From Notamacropus eugenii (Eukaryota; Chordata; Mammalia; Diprotodontia; Macropodidae), in the NCBI RefSeq assembly GCF_028372415.1, contig NC_092876.1, forward strand, positions 59,606,385-59,670,384: a stretch of 64,000 nt of DNA, written 5' to 3'. This document shows positions 36,600 through 49,334 of the stretch, piece by piece. Numbering within the stretch: the first letter of the stretch is position 1; the number at the start of each line of letters is the position of its first letter. The notes under the pieces are model-generated. The model did no database searches, was not told where the DNA came from, and saw only the letters and a program-made list of their open reading frames with translations. A program made the position numbers and the translations under genes.

Positions 36600-39500
36600 C
36601 TGGGCTTGGTGTCTTTTAAAACAATAAGCTGATGGAAAATGGATTGCTGAATAGGAAATAGACTAAGCTTTCTGATAAGGCCATCATTTTAAAAAAAAAG
36701 AAAGGAAAAAGCTTACAAAACATATACAAAAATATTAGTTTGTCCCTAGCTCTTTTTAATTTAGCATTTCGTTAGTGATGTGTTCTTTTGTGTTCTTGTT
36801 TTGACCACATGTGCAGTTCTGTACACCTTCTGTAAAACTCAAGAACTTAGGAATGGTTCATTAGGTCAGTGGAACATTTTATGTGGCTCTGCTCTCCCTG
36901 ACAATGAGTTCAGTGGTTATGGGCTCTTTCCTTAATATTTGGGGTGAGTTTTGCTGTATTGTTCACAAATTAATTCAACTTAGGTTCAAATTTAGAATGA
37001 CAAGCCTTTTTTCTTTCCCTGGTTTATATGCAGACATTAAAATACAGGGTAGTTTGCAAATGATCTCCAACTCAGGAACAAGTTTAGATTTCTTTTATTT
37101 TCTTCTGATCCTAATTGCGTAGACAAAAATTCAGGAACTGTTTTTCCAAAGCTGTATAATACAGGGGTAGATGGGGCCTATAGTCAGGGTGAAAATCGAA
37201 TAATTTAGATTTCTCCCCTTCCTGACTTTTGAGTTTCAATCTGGACCAGGTGCTTTTCATGTCTAGTTGTACTCAAGCCATATGCTAGCTAATGCTTCTG
37301 ACTGTTAAAGAGAGGAGAAAGAAAAAGCAGAATTGTTGATTTCTTGGTACCCATTTCTTTGAAATGGAAAAGATTGCCTTATTGTTTACAAAATATTTCT
37401 GGAACTTTGGACATCACTGGATCAGGGTTTTCCTCTCTTTCATAGTAATGAAGGGGAGGTCAAGGAATTCCTGACCTAATGTCTGAGAAGAACTTGCCTT
37501 CAAAGGGATTCTTTATGGGTAAGGCTGTTTTTATAAAGGGAGAACCATATATGTTAGGAAGAATGACTTTTGTTTTTTTTCCCAAGTTGACATTTTAAAC
37601 ATCTCAGATTTCTTCCCCTCTGTTTTAGATTTGGAAAGCTGCTATCAAAGATGTCAAGGGAACGTAACTGTGTTGATCCCTGAATTAAAATTTCTTTAGT
37701 GTCATGGAAATCAAATTCCTTGTAATAATGAACTTATTTCTCATTTTTGGGATTTTGATAGTGCAAAACCTCACTGCATGCCATTGTGGATCGCAGGTCA
37801 GAGCAGGCATCTCAGCTAAGATCCTTAAACTATAAGTCTGATTCTGATGTTGCATAGCAAGGCTTGAGCAATTTGAGTCTTCTCAGGCTTCTTAGTTTGT
37901 ATGAAGGAAAACTTTTCTATCTGGGAATATCTGCATGTATGGTGTCTAATCTTCAAATTTTGACTGGTTTGTGTGAAAACAGAACTTGTCATTATAAGCT
38001 GATTTCCCCATTAAAAAAAAAAAGTTACCCAGTTGTAAAGATTCCCAGAAGGGAGATATACAAAAGCAATATTTGAATTGTGTAGATAATCTTATCTGGG
38101 CTGGCCCTGGATTCATGGAATTATCTTTTTAGTAGCAGCATTTATGCTTTCTTTGGTTTGGATGATGTGTTTTGATTTTTTTTTGTCTCCATTTTGATGA
38201 CCTTTTCATTGGAACATTAACATTTTTCTGGGATTGTTCCCAGGACATTGTGGTTTGGGATTTTTCCAGAATACAGATTGTAATATTTATCAGGTTTCTT
38301 AAACAGCTGGGTGGAGACACACCATGCATACTGGTCAGTCTTTTTTTTTTTTTTTCCTTCTCAGTATTGTAGAATCCCTTGAGTTGAGATAGTCTTCATT
38401 ATTTAAGCAAAAGATTCCTTTTGTCTTTGAGTGTTTTTGAACACTTTTATTAATATTATTTAGCATTGGTTACTCTGTTGGTGTTCATCTCTGGTCACAT
38501 TCCTAATTGGGACCAAGCTTTTTCTGAATGAGCTGTCTTTCTGTTCTGTTGGGTTTGTGCTCCTGTGTGACAGCTGACAGAGGAGAACGGGCCCCATCAG
38601 AAAGACCAAGAAGAGTGATGTGAACGTGAAATTCAGCAGAATTTTTAATCAGAGGTAACTGAAGAGATCCATTATAGGAAATGTTGAAGGAAACTACCTC
38701 TTTGCTTCCTTGGTCCCTGTTAGTGGTCAAGAGGAACATATCTGTCTATCTCTAGGAATTTGGGAGGCACTATAAAGATTAAAGGGCACTTATTTTGTCA
38801 CATCTTCATGTTTCTTGGATTGAATAATTTATAATTTGTAACATTTCTGGGATTAAATGATAGTGGCGCTGTTCATCAAAGCTGCCCCAGTGATTTGTTT
38901 TATTGTTTTCTCTCACTTCTTCAGTTGTAAATTGATACTGTTTAAGTGCTTATTTTTAGGAACTGAGGATATGGATTATTATCTTAGTAGGCATCTTTTA
39001 GTTTAAGATTTGATTTAAGAATTTACTGCCTCAGTTGCCCATGAAGCAAGATAAATGAAATTCATGTCTGTACCTTGATAGAGCCTTGACATTAGTATGC
39101 AGCCACAATTTAGAAAGCTGTATATTTTTTAGTACCAGATAAGGCCACTTTTTGGTGGCTGCTGGCCTAGCCAGGATCACCCATTTGAATCATGACTAGG
39201 GATTTAATCTTTGCTTTCATGTTATTGGGAGACAGTAGTGTTAAATGAAGGTATCCCTGAATGCTCTTACTGCAGAGAAAAGAAGGGAGCACTCAGAAGC
39301 TCTGTAGGAGTTTAATTAGTAGTACTACATTTATAAAAGTTTTAAAAAGAATTTTTCATATTAGGGTGGGAGGGAAAAAAACTTCATTGGTGGCAGCTGA
39401 ACCAGAGAGAAATGTATGGGTCAGAGCAGTTATATTTAGTGCTGGAAACTACCAGAATGGATTGTGGAGTTAGATTTTCTATGTGTGTGTGTACAAACTT

Positions 39501-41855
39501 AATATTCTTTTGACAAACTGAATCTATGCTTTCAGGTGTGATCTCTGGGTGAGGAAGTTGTGGCAAAAAGAAAACTCTTAACTGCTAGTTGAGGATCATC
39601 TAGAGTTTCTTCCATAAGCACAGAAAACATTTCCATAGCTCTCTTGGCATCAAGGGTTTGCATTGTGTGACCTCTCCTGTGGAGCAGCTAGACCTGGGCT
39701 CAGGAGAAGCCGGAATGTAGGTAATTTCTAGTACTTTGTTAATGCTACTCTAGGGAAACCTTTGCCTGTGAAAGTACAATCGAATAGGGGAGAACCTTTT
39801 GTGAATGAGTTAATTGGGCTTTGTTGCTGTCTTGGGCAGTCAGCAAGCCCCCATTGTAAATATGCCCTGACATCTTCTTTCAACTAATATGGTAGATCTT
39901 GATTCCATTGCTGCAGTTTTTCTAGTTTAGGGGAACCTCCCTAGGCCTTGCCTGGGTTTTATTGGGTCAACAATAGTGATCTCAGTTCACCATTCCTGAA
40001 ACTTTTGATCATTTTCAAAGCAGGAAGTAAAGAAATACAAATGTGTACTCTGGGGCAGAAGTAACCTCAGAAAGGCATACTTGCCAACTGGATGCTTACA
40101 GAGACAAAGAGTAGAGTTAATTGCATATATAATCTTAGTTGTTCTCCGTTTTTTGGAGTAGAAGTACAGGTATGCACATTTTGGCCTCAGGGCACTATTC
40201 GTTTCAAAGCTTTTAACTACAGAAACTATAATTTGCCTATATATTGTTGATCTTAGTTCTTTCCTAGTGTTAGTCATCTCAGATTTCATAGTGGTGTTAT
40301 TCAAAATCAGAGAGCTTCATACAGTTATGCTGACATGGATGGCATCGTTGATTAATAGACATCACCTTTTACAGGGAGATGTCTTCCTACAAAGTTGAAA
40401 ATACATTTTTTTAATTGACTATTCTAAAATTTAAGTTTTTGTCCCCAAGTTTTGTCCCCAAGTTGTGATGATAGCTCACATTTACATAATGCTGTGACAG
40501 TACTTTTCCCACAATATCCCTGTGAGATTGGCAGTCCAGGTGTTATTCCCTTTTTACAAATGGGGAATCTAAGGCTTGCTCATGGTCACATAGCTAATAA
40601 TTGTCAGTGGCAGGATTTGAACCCAGGTCTATTGACTCCCAAACCAGCACTCTTTCTATAACACCATGCTGCCTGATGCTGAAAATGATCAGAATCCCTT
40701 TAAAATCATATGTTTAAATGAAAGATGGTGATTTACTGAGAACGTAATAATATTGAAAATAAGTCACAAAGTGCAAATACTGTTCTCTATCTCAAAATGT
40801 ATATCCTGAGGATAGAGCCATATGAGAGTTGTATGCCTTGTCTGTTTCCTGGAGGGTTCTGTTTAGATATTCAGTAGTGTGGGTACCAGTTTTTGAAACT
40901 TATTTCCACAAGCATAAATTTCTATATAGTAAATTTCTTTTAAGCCAGTGATGGAGAATCTTTTCTCCCTCCCTCTCCCCTTCTCCCTATGCCCCCATTA
41001 CCTGACTCTCATGAGGGTTGGTAGGAATACAAGGTAGTTTACCACTTAATGATGATTCTGTGGTCCATATGAAATGAATTCGCAGGTGTGATGCCAGTTC
41101 TTATTAGGGAATATCTGAAAGATTGCTTATATGATTTCCTTATAATGGTTTGAACTTGGACATGGAGACCGAACTACTGTTTGTTCATCTGGCTGCTCAC
41201 TTTGTTGGAGCTTCTGACATGGAAGTGTTTGGGTATGAACCTTATGTTGTTCCGCCCTTACTTCCTCTTTTTTCTGTGGATTAAAGGGCATCTGGTTTCT
41301 CTGGCTATCAGTCTGGTACTTCAACAGCCATACATTCACGTAAAAGAAAGAAGAGAGGTGAATTGTCATCTCAAGCCTGCTTGCCTTTTGGTCTGCAGCT
41401 GTGGGGCTGGTATACTAGCATGCCTTTTACGAAGGGTGTGAGTGTGTGTTGATGTAAGAGGGGCCTTCTCTTTTTTCAGATTGCACTATACTTGTTCTAG
41501 CTTCAGTCTGGAGATATTTAAGACCTCCATGGGGTCATGATCCATAGACTTAGCAAGTCTTGCCTTATCTATGGAAATTGATGATGAGAAACGTGTCCTA
41601 GAGTCTAATGTCTGTAGTTTATACCCCAAAGTGTTTTTTTTTTTTTAATTCTGTCAATATAAGCCTTTTTTATTTTTGATTTACCAAAGTACTGTACTTG
41701 GCTATTTGCAGTGTTTTCAAACCAAATGTTTCTGTTTTATGTTCTTAATTTTAAATTCTTGGTGCAATAGAAGCTGCAAAGATGTGCCACTTTATCTATG
41801 AAAATGGAGTTTTGTATTCTGATGAAATCTAGATTAAAAACCAACTTTAAAGTTG
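36600..41855 (+). other. OTUD3: Probable OTUD3 3' UTR
   Basis: After the stop codon no canonical AATAAA occurs for several kb. The best end signal I see is ATTAAA at 41833-41838 followed by a GT-rich stretch at about 41864-41888. Apart from one MIR insertion the stretch is free of recognisable repeats, unlike the flanks, which fits a constrained UTR. Earlier ATTAAA motifs (about 37685, 38013 and 41280) could give shorter forms. Confidence 0.45.
40455..40675 (-). mobile_element. MIR-like SINE in the probable 3' UTR
   Basis: Reads on the - strand from a tRNA-like head (GCAGCATGGTGT) through a B-box like GGGTTCAAATCC to a core with AATGTGAGCTATCATCA. Many changes from consensus show it is old. 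Confidence 0.75.
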
Positions 41856-41888
41856 TTTTACCAATGTGTGACCACATTTTGTGAGTGA
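41833..41888 (+). terminator. Candidate poly(A) signal and GT-rich element for OTUD3
   Basis: ATTAAA at 41833-41838 with a T/G-rich downstream element some 25-50 bases later. It is the best-formed pair in the tract, but it rests on motif reading alone. Confidence 0.35.
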
Positions 41889-43350
41889 ATGAGACTGAGA
41901 ATGGCTGGTGTATGGCTGTTGGCATTCTTGGCTTTCTTTTTTTTCTTTTAAAATGCAGTTTAATCACCTACACTTCCCAATATATAAATAAGAAAACAAA
42001 ACACAAACAGTGCAGCAAAACCAACCAGTGTATGCAAAAAGTATACGATCTTATTTGTAGCATTCTGTACCACTCCATCTTTGTAAAGAATGGGGCCAAA
42101 ATTTTTGACTGTATTTTCATCAAGTCAACTCACATGTAAAAAATGGGTGCATGTGCCAGACTACTTTTGGGGTCCAGCTTTACATCCATTTGGGGAATGA
42201 ACTTTTTAAGCAGCTTTTAACCTAGACTAAAATATGTAGTTGTGGTATTCAAGTGACCTTCCCTCCTCCCTCCAAATAATCCTTAAGTTACTTAGAGTGG
42301 TGTTGTGAGTAGCTATGCAAATGTCCTTCTATGATCAAGAACACAGAGTTTATTACATGTGCATCACATCTAGGTCTGAGATAGTTTTTGCTCTGGGTGA
42401 GTAATATATGATGCTGCCAAAGATTAGTATTCAAATGGAGAAAAGGATGGAGTGCTTATATCTTTGTCTTTCTAAGCTGCTAACGGTTACCTTGGAAAAA
42501 AAACAGGTGAAAATTTGAGTGTGAAGCTGTCACTTCACGGAGCAATACCAATCAGCACCCCTAGCCTTTCTTTCACTCCTAATATAGTCAGTTCCATGGT
42601 AAATTCATATACAAATGAAAGCAATTTTGGCATTTTGGGGAACCTCTGGTTGCTTTGGTGTAGTGTTTTCTTCCAGCCAATCATGACTTCTTCGGTGTCT
42701 TTTTATCCTGTGCTGTTCTAGTCCATGTTACCCTTAAGTCATCCATAAAGGGCTTATTGAATATACCAGAGATCTTCCTCTTGTTCTCTTAAAATTTTAT
42801 GGAACTAGTGTATTGTTTGGACTGTCCTTGTGTTGTTTCATTCTTGTTATTGCGCACGTCCTTTAAGTTATCTTTGTATACCTCTTCTCACAATCATTAG
42901 TAGCGTGCTCGTTGCTTAATAACCATCATTGATCTTTCCATTGCCTTTTGGGTTGCCATTTTAATTCTTCTGAGATCATGGTGTTCCATGATTTGTAACT
43001 GTATGATATTGAAAGTCACTGGAAGGACAGAGAAGGACTTTCTGCACCAGTAAGTAGTTTGGGATCAAGTGCACGGTTTGCCAGATAACATTGAATCCTG
43101 TCTTCTCTCTGATTCTGGATCCAGCTTACTGTGCATCTGTAACACCTTTCTAAGATACGTACATTGAAGGACTCCTTCTATGGTTGCCTGTCAAGTTACA
43201 TGTCACAGCTTGGACAATTTTTTTTATTCTGTTTTTTGATGTTGATTAAATTCACCTCTTTAACATTGCTATGGGCTTTTAAGCACTGATCAGGCTTGAA
43301 TTAGTTAAAATACAGTGTAATCTGAAAGTAGTATTTGGATTAACATCTCT
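41860..43350. other. Downstream of OTUD3, nothing recognised
   Basis: No repeat family or coding region found. It may still be 3' UTR if the proposed poly(A) site is wrong. Confidence 0.4.
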
Positions 43351-43429
43351 TTTGATTGGGAATCATTTTATTTGAATTTTATGCATGTCCATGACACTGA
43401 TGGACATCTATGTTGAACATATTTCCTGG

Positions 43430-44440
43430 TTAATACCTTTTGTAGCTTTAACTCTTTCAGGAAGGTTTTCTTGGAGAAGATCCACAAGGAGGTAGGAGTT
43501 TTTATAGATGGTGAGATGCTAGAGATGCCCCTGTTTGCAAATGATAATATTCTGATATCAAACCTCAGAACATTACAGGACCATTTAGTGAAACCCATAA
43601 TTATCCACAGACAGTGCTAGAAAGGATCACAGTTCTAAAGCTGGGAGGGACCTTCGAGACCATTTCATTCACAGCCTTCAGTTTACATATGAGAAAACTG
43701 AGTCCCAGGGAGGTTAAGTGGTTTGCCAGAGGTTGTATAGGTGATATGGCATTTGAAGCCAGGTATTCCCACTCACTTTTCCACTGAGCCCTGCTGCTCC
43801 CCTGAGAGCTCAACTTACCACCAGTCAGGTAAAGCTAAATGGATGAAAAATTCCTATTGATGAGACTATGACATGGTGTTGGATAGCCAATGCTTTGAGT
43901 TAGTACATCAGTTCCTGTATCTTTGGGATAGAGGCTACAGATGGACAGTGAGTCGGGCCTAGAATTAAATTGAAGGGAAAATGCTGATGGTGGTTTGCAT
44001 TTGGGATAAGAACAGTAGAAGTCTCTTTGCTTAAGATGATACAAAACCCCATCTTTTTCAACACAAATGTTCTCCTGGTGATGCTTTATGGTTGAGAACA
44101 ATGATACTACTATTTCTAAAGAATCAGATTTGGAGGGGTCACCAAAAGGGCAGTGGAAAGACATGGGATAAGCATACACATTACAACACATGTTCATTGA
44201 TTTAAAGGTGTGGCATAAGGGAGGAAATAGCATTGAATCATACCAGCAAAGGAAGTGGGCCTGTCCTGTAGCAAAAAGCAAAGTATATTGGATGGCTAGA
44301 GGATTACTTTGACACCTACAAGGTCTAAAATGATCAAAAGGGAGGCCTCTAGTATGTTGTATGGACCTCTGTGGAGAGGCATGAACAAGAATCACACAGG
44401 AAGAAGAGGTATGGGTGGGTTGTGATCTGTCTCTCATGTT
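43430..44440 (+). mobile_element. RTE/BovB-like LINE fragment with inserted SINE
   Basis: At about 43445-43590 a frame reads KVFLEKIHKEVGVFIDGEML then PLFANDNILIS, a decayed RT YADD box (Ala-Asn-Asp). At 44240-44400 it reads KWACPVAKSK and later SKGRPLV, like the WAGHVAR...GRPP tail of RTE elements. The middle (43615-43805) is a - strand MIR-like SINE. Many stops; not functional. Confidence 0.6.
43615..43805 (-). mobile_element. MIR-like SINE nested in the RTE-like LINE
   Basis: AAGCTGGGAGGGACCTTCG, ATGAGAAAACTGAGTCCCAG and GTATTCCCACTCAC on the + strand. LINE-like sequence appears to continue on both sides. Confidence 0.75.
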
Positions 44441-44444
44441 TAGA

Positions 44445-44700
44445 ATGTTCTCCTGACTCACTCCTTAGCCTTGTTCAAGACTCAGTTCAAATGTTACCTT
44501 TTGCCAAATGCTTTTCCTTCTAAGGTTGCTTTTGTCTGGTCTTTATTAATCTTGCGTATACCTATTATATACATTTTTTTTCCTTCATTAGAATGCCAGT
44601 TCTTTCAGAGACTATTTTTACCATTTTTTTTGTATGCACAGTACTTGTCACACTTCCTTCCAAACATGGTAAATGCTTAATAAAAGCTCGATTGACTGGT
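44445..44700 (+). mobile_element. L2-type 3' end
   Basis: GACTCAGTTCAAATGTTACC, then TAGAATGCCAG, then GGTAAATGCTTAATAAAAGC. The AATAAA at 44681-44686 belongs to this tail, not to OTUD3. Confidence 0.75.
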
Positions 44701-45819
44701 AGCAGTAGGGACAGGGAATACCCATACTGATTAGATCACAGATCCATTGAATTAAGAATATGTATAAACTTTACCCTTCTTGCTGCGGTGAGGTATGTAT
44801 TGTTCATCATTGTCTCCTCCACAACACCGGGGCAAGAAGCATCTTTTAATTCACAACATCAATGAAAACAAGTCACCTAACTTCACCTTGGAGACCCCAA
44901 TTAATGGGGAACTGCCTCCCATAGCAGCCCATTCTATATTTAGACAATTCTCATTGCTTGAACAATTTTAATTACCCCTCATGTCAAACTGAAATCTCTT
45001 CTATAATTTCCCTCACCCCAGTTGCATTTTGAATATTTTGAGTTCAAGCGAAGTAAAGTAATCCTTCCGCATTCATCTCTTAAAATTCTTATTTGGCTGT
45101 CTTATTCTCACTTTTATTTTGTCCATTATTCCAGGTTCTTTCAGTTGATCTTTCTCACAGGCTTCTCACCCTCAGGGTCACCCTACTCTGGCTATATTCC
45201 AGCTTTTCAGTGCCTTTCCTGAAACATTTCCAGATACTTCCTTTGTCTTAAACATTGCTTGTAGTAGTGGGACCTAAGAATGGTATCCTTTTTGGGCTGT
45301 CATACCCCAAAGTTCATAAGACCAGAGAAATAAACATGGAAGGGAACTTGGAGATCATTTAGTCCTTTCTCTTCATTTGACACAAAAGGAAAGTGAAGGG
45401 AAAGGGGGAGGAGTAGGGGAAAGAAAGAGAGAGAAAAGTACAAAGGAAAATTGGAGAGGAGGTGCAGAAAAAAGTTTATCAGAACCTTTACTGATGGAAA
45501 AGTCTCATAGCTCAGTCAGCTATATGTCTCTCTCATCCTCCATCCTCAGTTTGTGAAGTTGATTTTTCCACTCCCAAGCATTAGACCTGTACATTTGTCA
45601 CTATTAAAGGTCATTCTTTTAGCCTGTTCATATCTTTCAGGATTTTAATTCAGTTGACTAACTCCTGTCTTCAGTTTGACTCAACAAGCCTGTATCAAGT
45701 ATCTACTTTGGGCAAGACACTGTATTCATCTGGGAGGGCAGGGCAGAAGATGGTTACAAAGCCAGTAAGAGAATCCTTAAGGAAGCTTGTATTCTGCTGT
45801 GGCTAAACAGCATAGGATC

Positions 45820-46010
45820 ATAGAGTTATAGTGGGAAGGAACCTTAGAGGTCATCTTTTCCAATTCCCATATCTTTCAATGTAGAAATCGAAGACCAGAG
45901 AGGTTAAGTGATTTATCCAAGGTCACACAACTATTGAGTGGTAGAGCTGGAATTTGAATATAGTCTGATTCTTAATCCAGTGCTCTTCTCAGTGTCACAC
46001 TGCCTCAAGT
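45820..46010 (-). mobile_element. MIR-like SINE
   Basis: TAGTGGGAAGGAACCTTAGA, GACCAGAGAGGTTAAGTGAT, CCAAGGTCACACAAC and a head near 46000 (AGTGTCACACTGCC). Confidence 0.75.
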
Positions 46011-46139
46011 GTAGACAAATAAGGAAATACAAAATACAAAGGAAATGCAAAGTAAAAAAAATGTGTTGGGGACTAGGGAACAGGAAAATGTTCCTCAGGA
46101 CTTTTCTTGTTGTAAAAGTCTAATATTGGAAATGAAGCT

Positions 46140-46345
46140 TAATTTGTGCTCTGAAGGGAGCTAGTGGTTTCAAGAGTCAGACGTGAGACAGGAGAGCATT
46201 CCAGGCTTGGAGATCAGCTTATGCAGACTCAGAGGAAGGAAATGGCAAGTTTGGGAGAATAGTGAGCAGGCAAATTTCAATGGAATACAGCTTGTGTCAT
46301 TGGTCTGGAAAGGTGTGTTGGGGTTAAGACTTTCAAGAACTAATG
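46140..46345 (+). repeat. Unclassified dispersed repeat
   Basis: GGAGAGCATTCCAGGCTTGG, then GAGGAAGGAAATGGCAAG. Similar wording to 1000-1390 and 8720-9050; family unknown. Confidence 0.45.
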
Positions 46346-47084
46346 GTGAAGGTCGCGTGTCATCTTTAGACACAGCAGAGTGATTTGCGTTTAAAAAATG
46401 TTGAATAGAGCACATTTCTGGTGCGGCAGTCTACTAGAGATTTGCATATAGGTGCAAATAGTAGGTGCCTGATAAATGTTTTTTCATCTGGATTTAGTGT
46501 GGAAAGTTTTAAAAAAAAATACTAAGTGGTCTGTAGTAGGTGTCATTAAGGAACTCAAATAGAGGAAAATCAGAAGAATGAGGATTAGGTGCTTTGTATA
46601 TTACCAGTCATGCTTGTCAAAAGAGATAGAAGACACATTCTGAGCTCTGCAGCATGTGTGCAATATTCAGCTGAGTTAAGAAGACTTTAATATAATGGAA
46701 ACAACCCGAAAGTTGACTCTGTCTCAGACCCTTAAATTCTTTGCCCTATTATTAATCTACCACTGCTCATCCCTTTCTAAACATTAACCCTAGATCTCTC
46801 TCCCTCTCTGCCTTCATACTTGTTCAGCTGTTCCTGAATGCTTTTGAAGGAAATCACAGAGCTTACATTAACTGGGTCCACTATAGATTTGTTATCCACA
46901 CTTAACTGGGTTTTTACTACTTTACAGCAATCCTTTTGCTCTTTCCTGATTGACTACTTCATTTCCTCCTCATCAAAACCGTTGTTTCACAGATATACTA
47001 GGGGTAGATTAACCAAACAAAGGTTAGCTAGAGGTATATGCAAAAGGAAAAATACTTGGAATTGAATACCTTTGATGCAGCTAG

Positions 47085-47970
47085 TGTTTGAATGCAAAAA
47101 AAATCTTTGTATCATATATCTCTGATAAGGACTTCATCTAAGATATATATAGGCAGCTAACAAAGGATGTGAACAAACTATCTGAAAAGAACTGCAAAGA
47201 ATTAACAGGCATATGAAGTAATGCTCCAAATAATTATTAATGAGACACATAAATCAGAACAATTCTGGACCTTTACCTTATCTCCAGCAAACTGACTTAG
47301 ATAGAAATAGTCAGTGTTATTAATGTACATAGTAGATCTGTGAATTGATTCAATCATACTGGAAAACAATTTGGAATTATGGGAAGAAAATGACAAAAAC
47401 ATCCATACCCTTTAACCCAGAGAAACTGTTGCCAATCATATACTCCAAGAAGGTCAGTAACAAAGAGCAGGGCCCCGTTTATACCAAAATATTTATAGCA
47501 GTGCTTTTTATAGTAGAAAAGAATGGGAAACAAAGCTAGTATCCACCAGCTGGGGAGTGGCTAATCAAGTAGTGATATATGAATGTAATAGACTTTTACT
47601 ATGCTGTAAAATACAATCTGAGTGCAGAGAAGCATAGGAAGACCAACATGAACTAATGCAAAGTGAAGAAAACCATCTACACAGGGACTGCAGCTGTGTA
47701 ATGGTAAGAACAACCACCACAAAATAGTTGAGACAGGAGGGGCACTGCCGCAGCCCCCATCTTTGTGAAGGGGGTTCTATTGGTATGGAATACTGCATAT
47801 AATGTTAGACTTTTGTAATATGTTGCCTAGTTCTATTGAACTGTTTTTCTTTCTCCTTTTTTTCCCTTTCTCTTAAGGGATGGCTCCTAGAGAGGAAGAG
47901 GGGAGGAATATATTAGGAAATGTAGGTAATGCAAAAGCAAAAGATCAACAAACATTTATTTCAAAAGTAA
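47085..47970 (+). mobile_element. L1 3' end (ORF2 C terminus and 3' UTR)
   Basis: CTGATAAGGACTTCATCTAA, GGAAAACAATTTGGAATTAT, CATACCCTTTAACCCAGAG, AATATTTATAGCAGTGCTTT, ATGGGAAACAAAGC, GCAAAGTGAAGAAAACC: the marsupial L1 3' order. Frameshifted. Confidence 0.75.
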
Positions 47971-47999
47971 ATAAAAAGGTTGTTGTAAACGTCCCCCAT

Positions 48000-49230
48000 T
48001 CCCCACCTCAATTTATTTCAGCCTCATTCCCTATCTTTGCTTTTGGAGGATGAGTTGGCCCTTCTTGCCAACCTATCTACTTCACTTGTTCCTTCAATCT
48101 CATCCCCTCCTATCTCTTTGGGTACTTGCCACTTAGATTGTCCCTATCTCCCTTCTAATTTTCAACACCTCTTTATCTTTTGGCTCCTTGCCTGCTATCT
48201 ACAAACATGCTCAGATCTCCCTTATCTTTAAAAAGCCATCTCTTCAAGCTATCCTCCTTGTTCCCTCTTTCTATTCATAGCCAAACTCCTAGAAAATACT
48301 ACTTATCACTCCTTATCTCTACCTCTTACTTTTCTACTCACTTCTCAAACCCTTGCAAATACAGCTTCTTTCTCCAATATTTAACTGAAACTCCTCTCTT
48401 CAGGATCATTAGCAGTTTTTTTCTCACTAACTCTAATTGTCTTTTTCGTTTTTTTATCTCTGACTTCTCCTCAGTATTTTGCACCATTGAGCCCTCTGTG
48501 ATACTGTCTTCTTGAGTTTTCAAGACAATGATCTTTATGATTCTCTTTCTACCTGTTGGACTGATCCTTCTTGCTTTTCTTTGTAGGTTCATCATCCATA
48601 TCTTGCCTCCAGGGCATTGGTGTACCCAGGGCTCTATCCTGCGCCATCTTCTCTGCCTTTGTATATTCTTTGTGGTCTCATCAACTTTTATGGATTCAGC
48701 TATCACCTCTGTGTAGATGACTCCCAAAGTTTATTTTCTAGCCCTCTTCTTTCTCCTGAATTCCAGTCCTATATCTCTTACCTATCTGCTCAAACATGTT
48801 CAGTTTGAGAACAGATCTCATCTTTGCCCCTAAACTCTCTCCACTTCCTAACTTCCCTATTACTTTTGAATCTACCATCAATACTTGTAGTCACTTATGA
48901 TTAATTTTGAATCTATGCTCTCAATCATTCCCCTCTCCTCCCAAATCCAATTATTTGCCAAGTCTTTTTGATGCCATCTCTCAATATTTTGTATTTGTCC
49001 CTTTCTTTCCATTCACTACAACCATGCTATTTTAGCCCCTTATCTCTTCTCACCTAGACTATTTCTGTAGCCTCCTAATGGGTCTCTCAAGCATTCCAGC
49101 CTTTACCCTTTCCAGTCCATTCTTCATAGCTTTCAAATTGATATTCTTAAAGCACAGATCTTACCATGTTGCTCCACTCTTCCAAAGAAGATTCAGTGAT
49201 ACCTCAAAGGACAGACAAATATATTTTAAA
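48000..49230 (+). mobile_element. L2/CR1-like LINE fragment
   Basis: Runs as in the L2 group: TCATCAACTTTTATGGATTC with TGTAGATGACTCCCAAAG, then ACATGTTCAGTTTGAGAACA, ACCTAGACTATTTCTGTAGC, CTCCTAATGGGTCTCTC and AAGCACAGATCTTACCATG. The open frames here (for example 48037-48231 and 48180-48515) are remnants. Confidence 0.7.
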
Positions 49231-49334
49231 GCTTGTCACAGCCTGGCTAGAGCTTACCTTTCTAGACTCATTACACGCTACTTCCTCTCATGTATTCTCT
49301 ACTACAGTGTCATTTTGAAAAGACTACAAGTCAA

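Noticed and set aside
44681..44686. AATAAA as the OTUD3 poly(A) signal
   Set aside because: It is part of an L2-type 3' tail and lies beyond an RTE-like fragment and a SINE, outside the repeat-poor tract.
48037..48808. Several overlapping frames that might be a gene
   Set aside because: They follow a decayed L2/CR1-like LINE in all three frames with stops.
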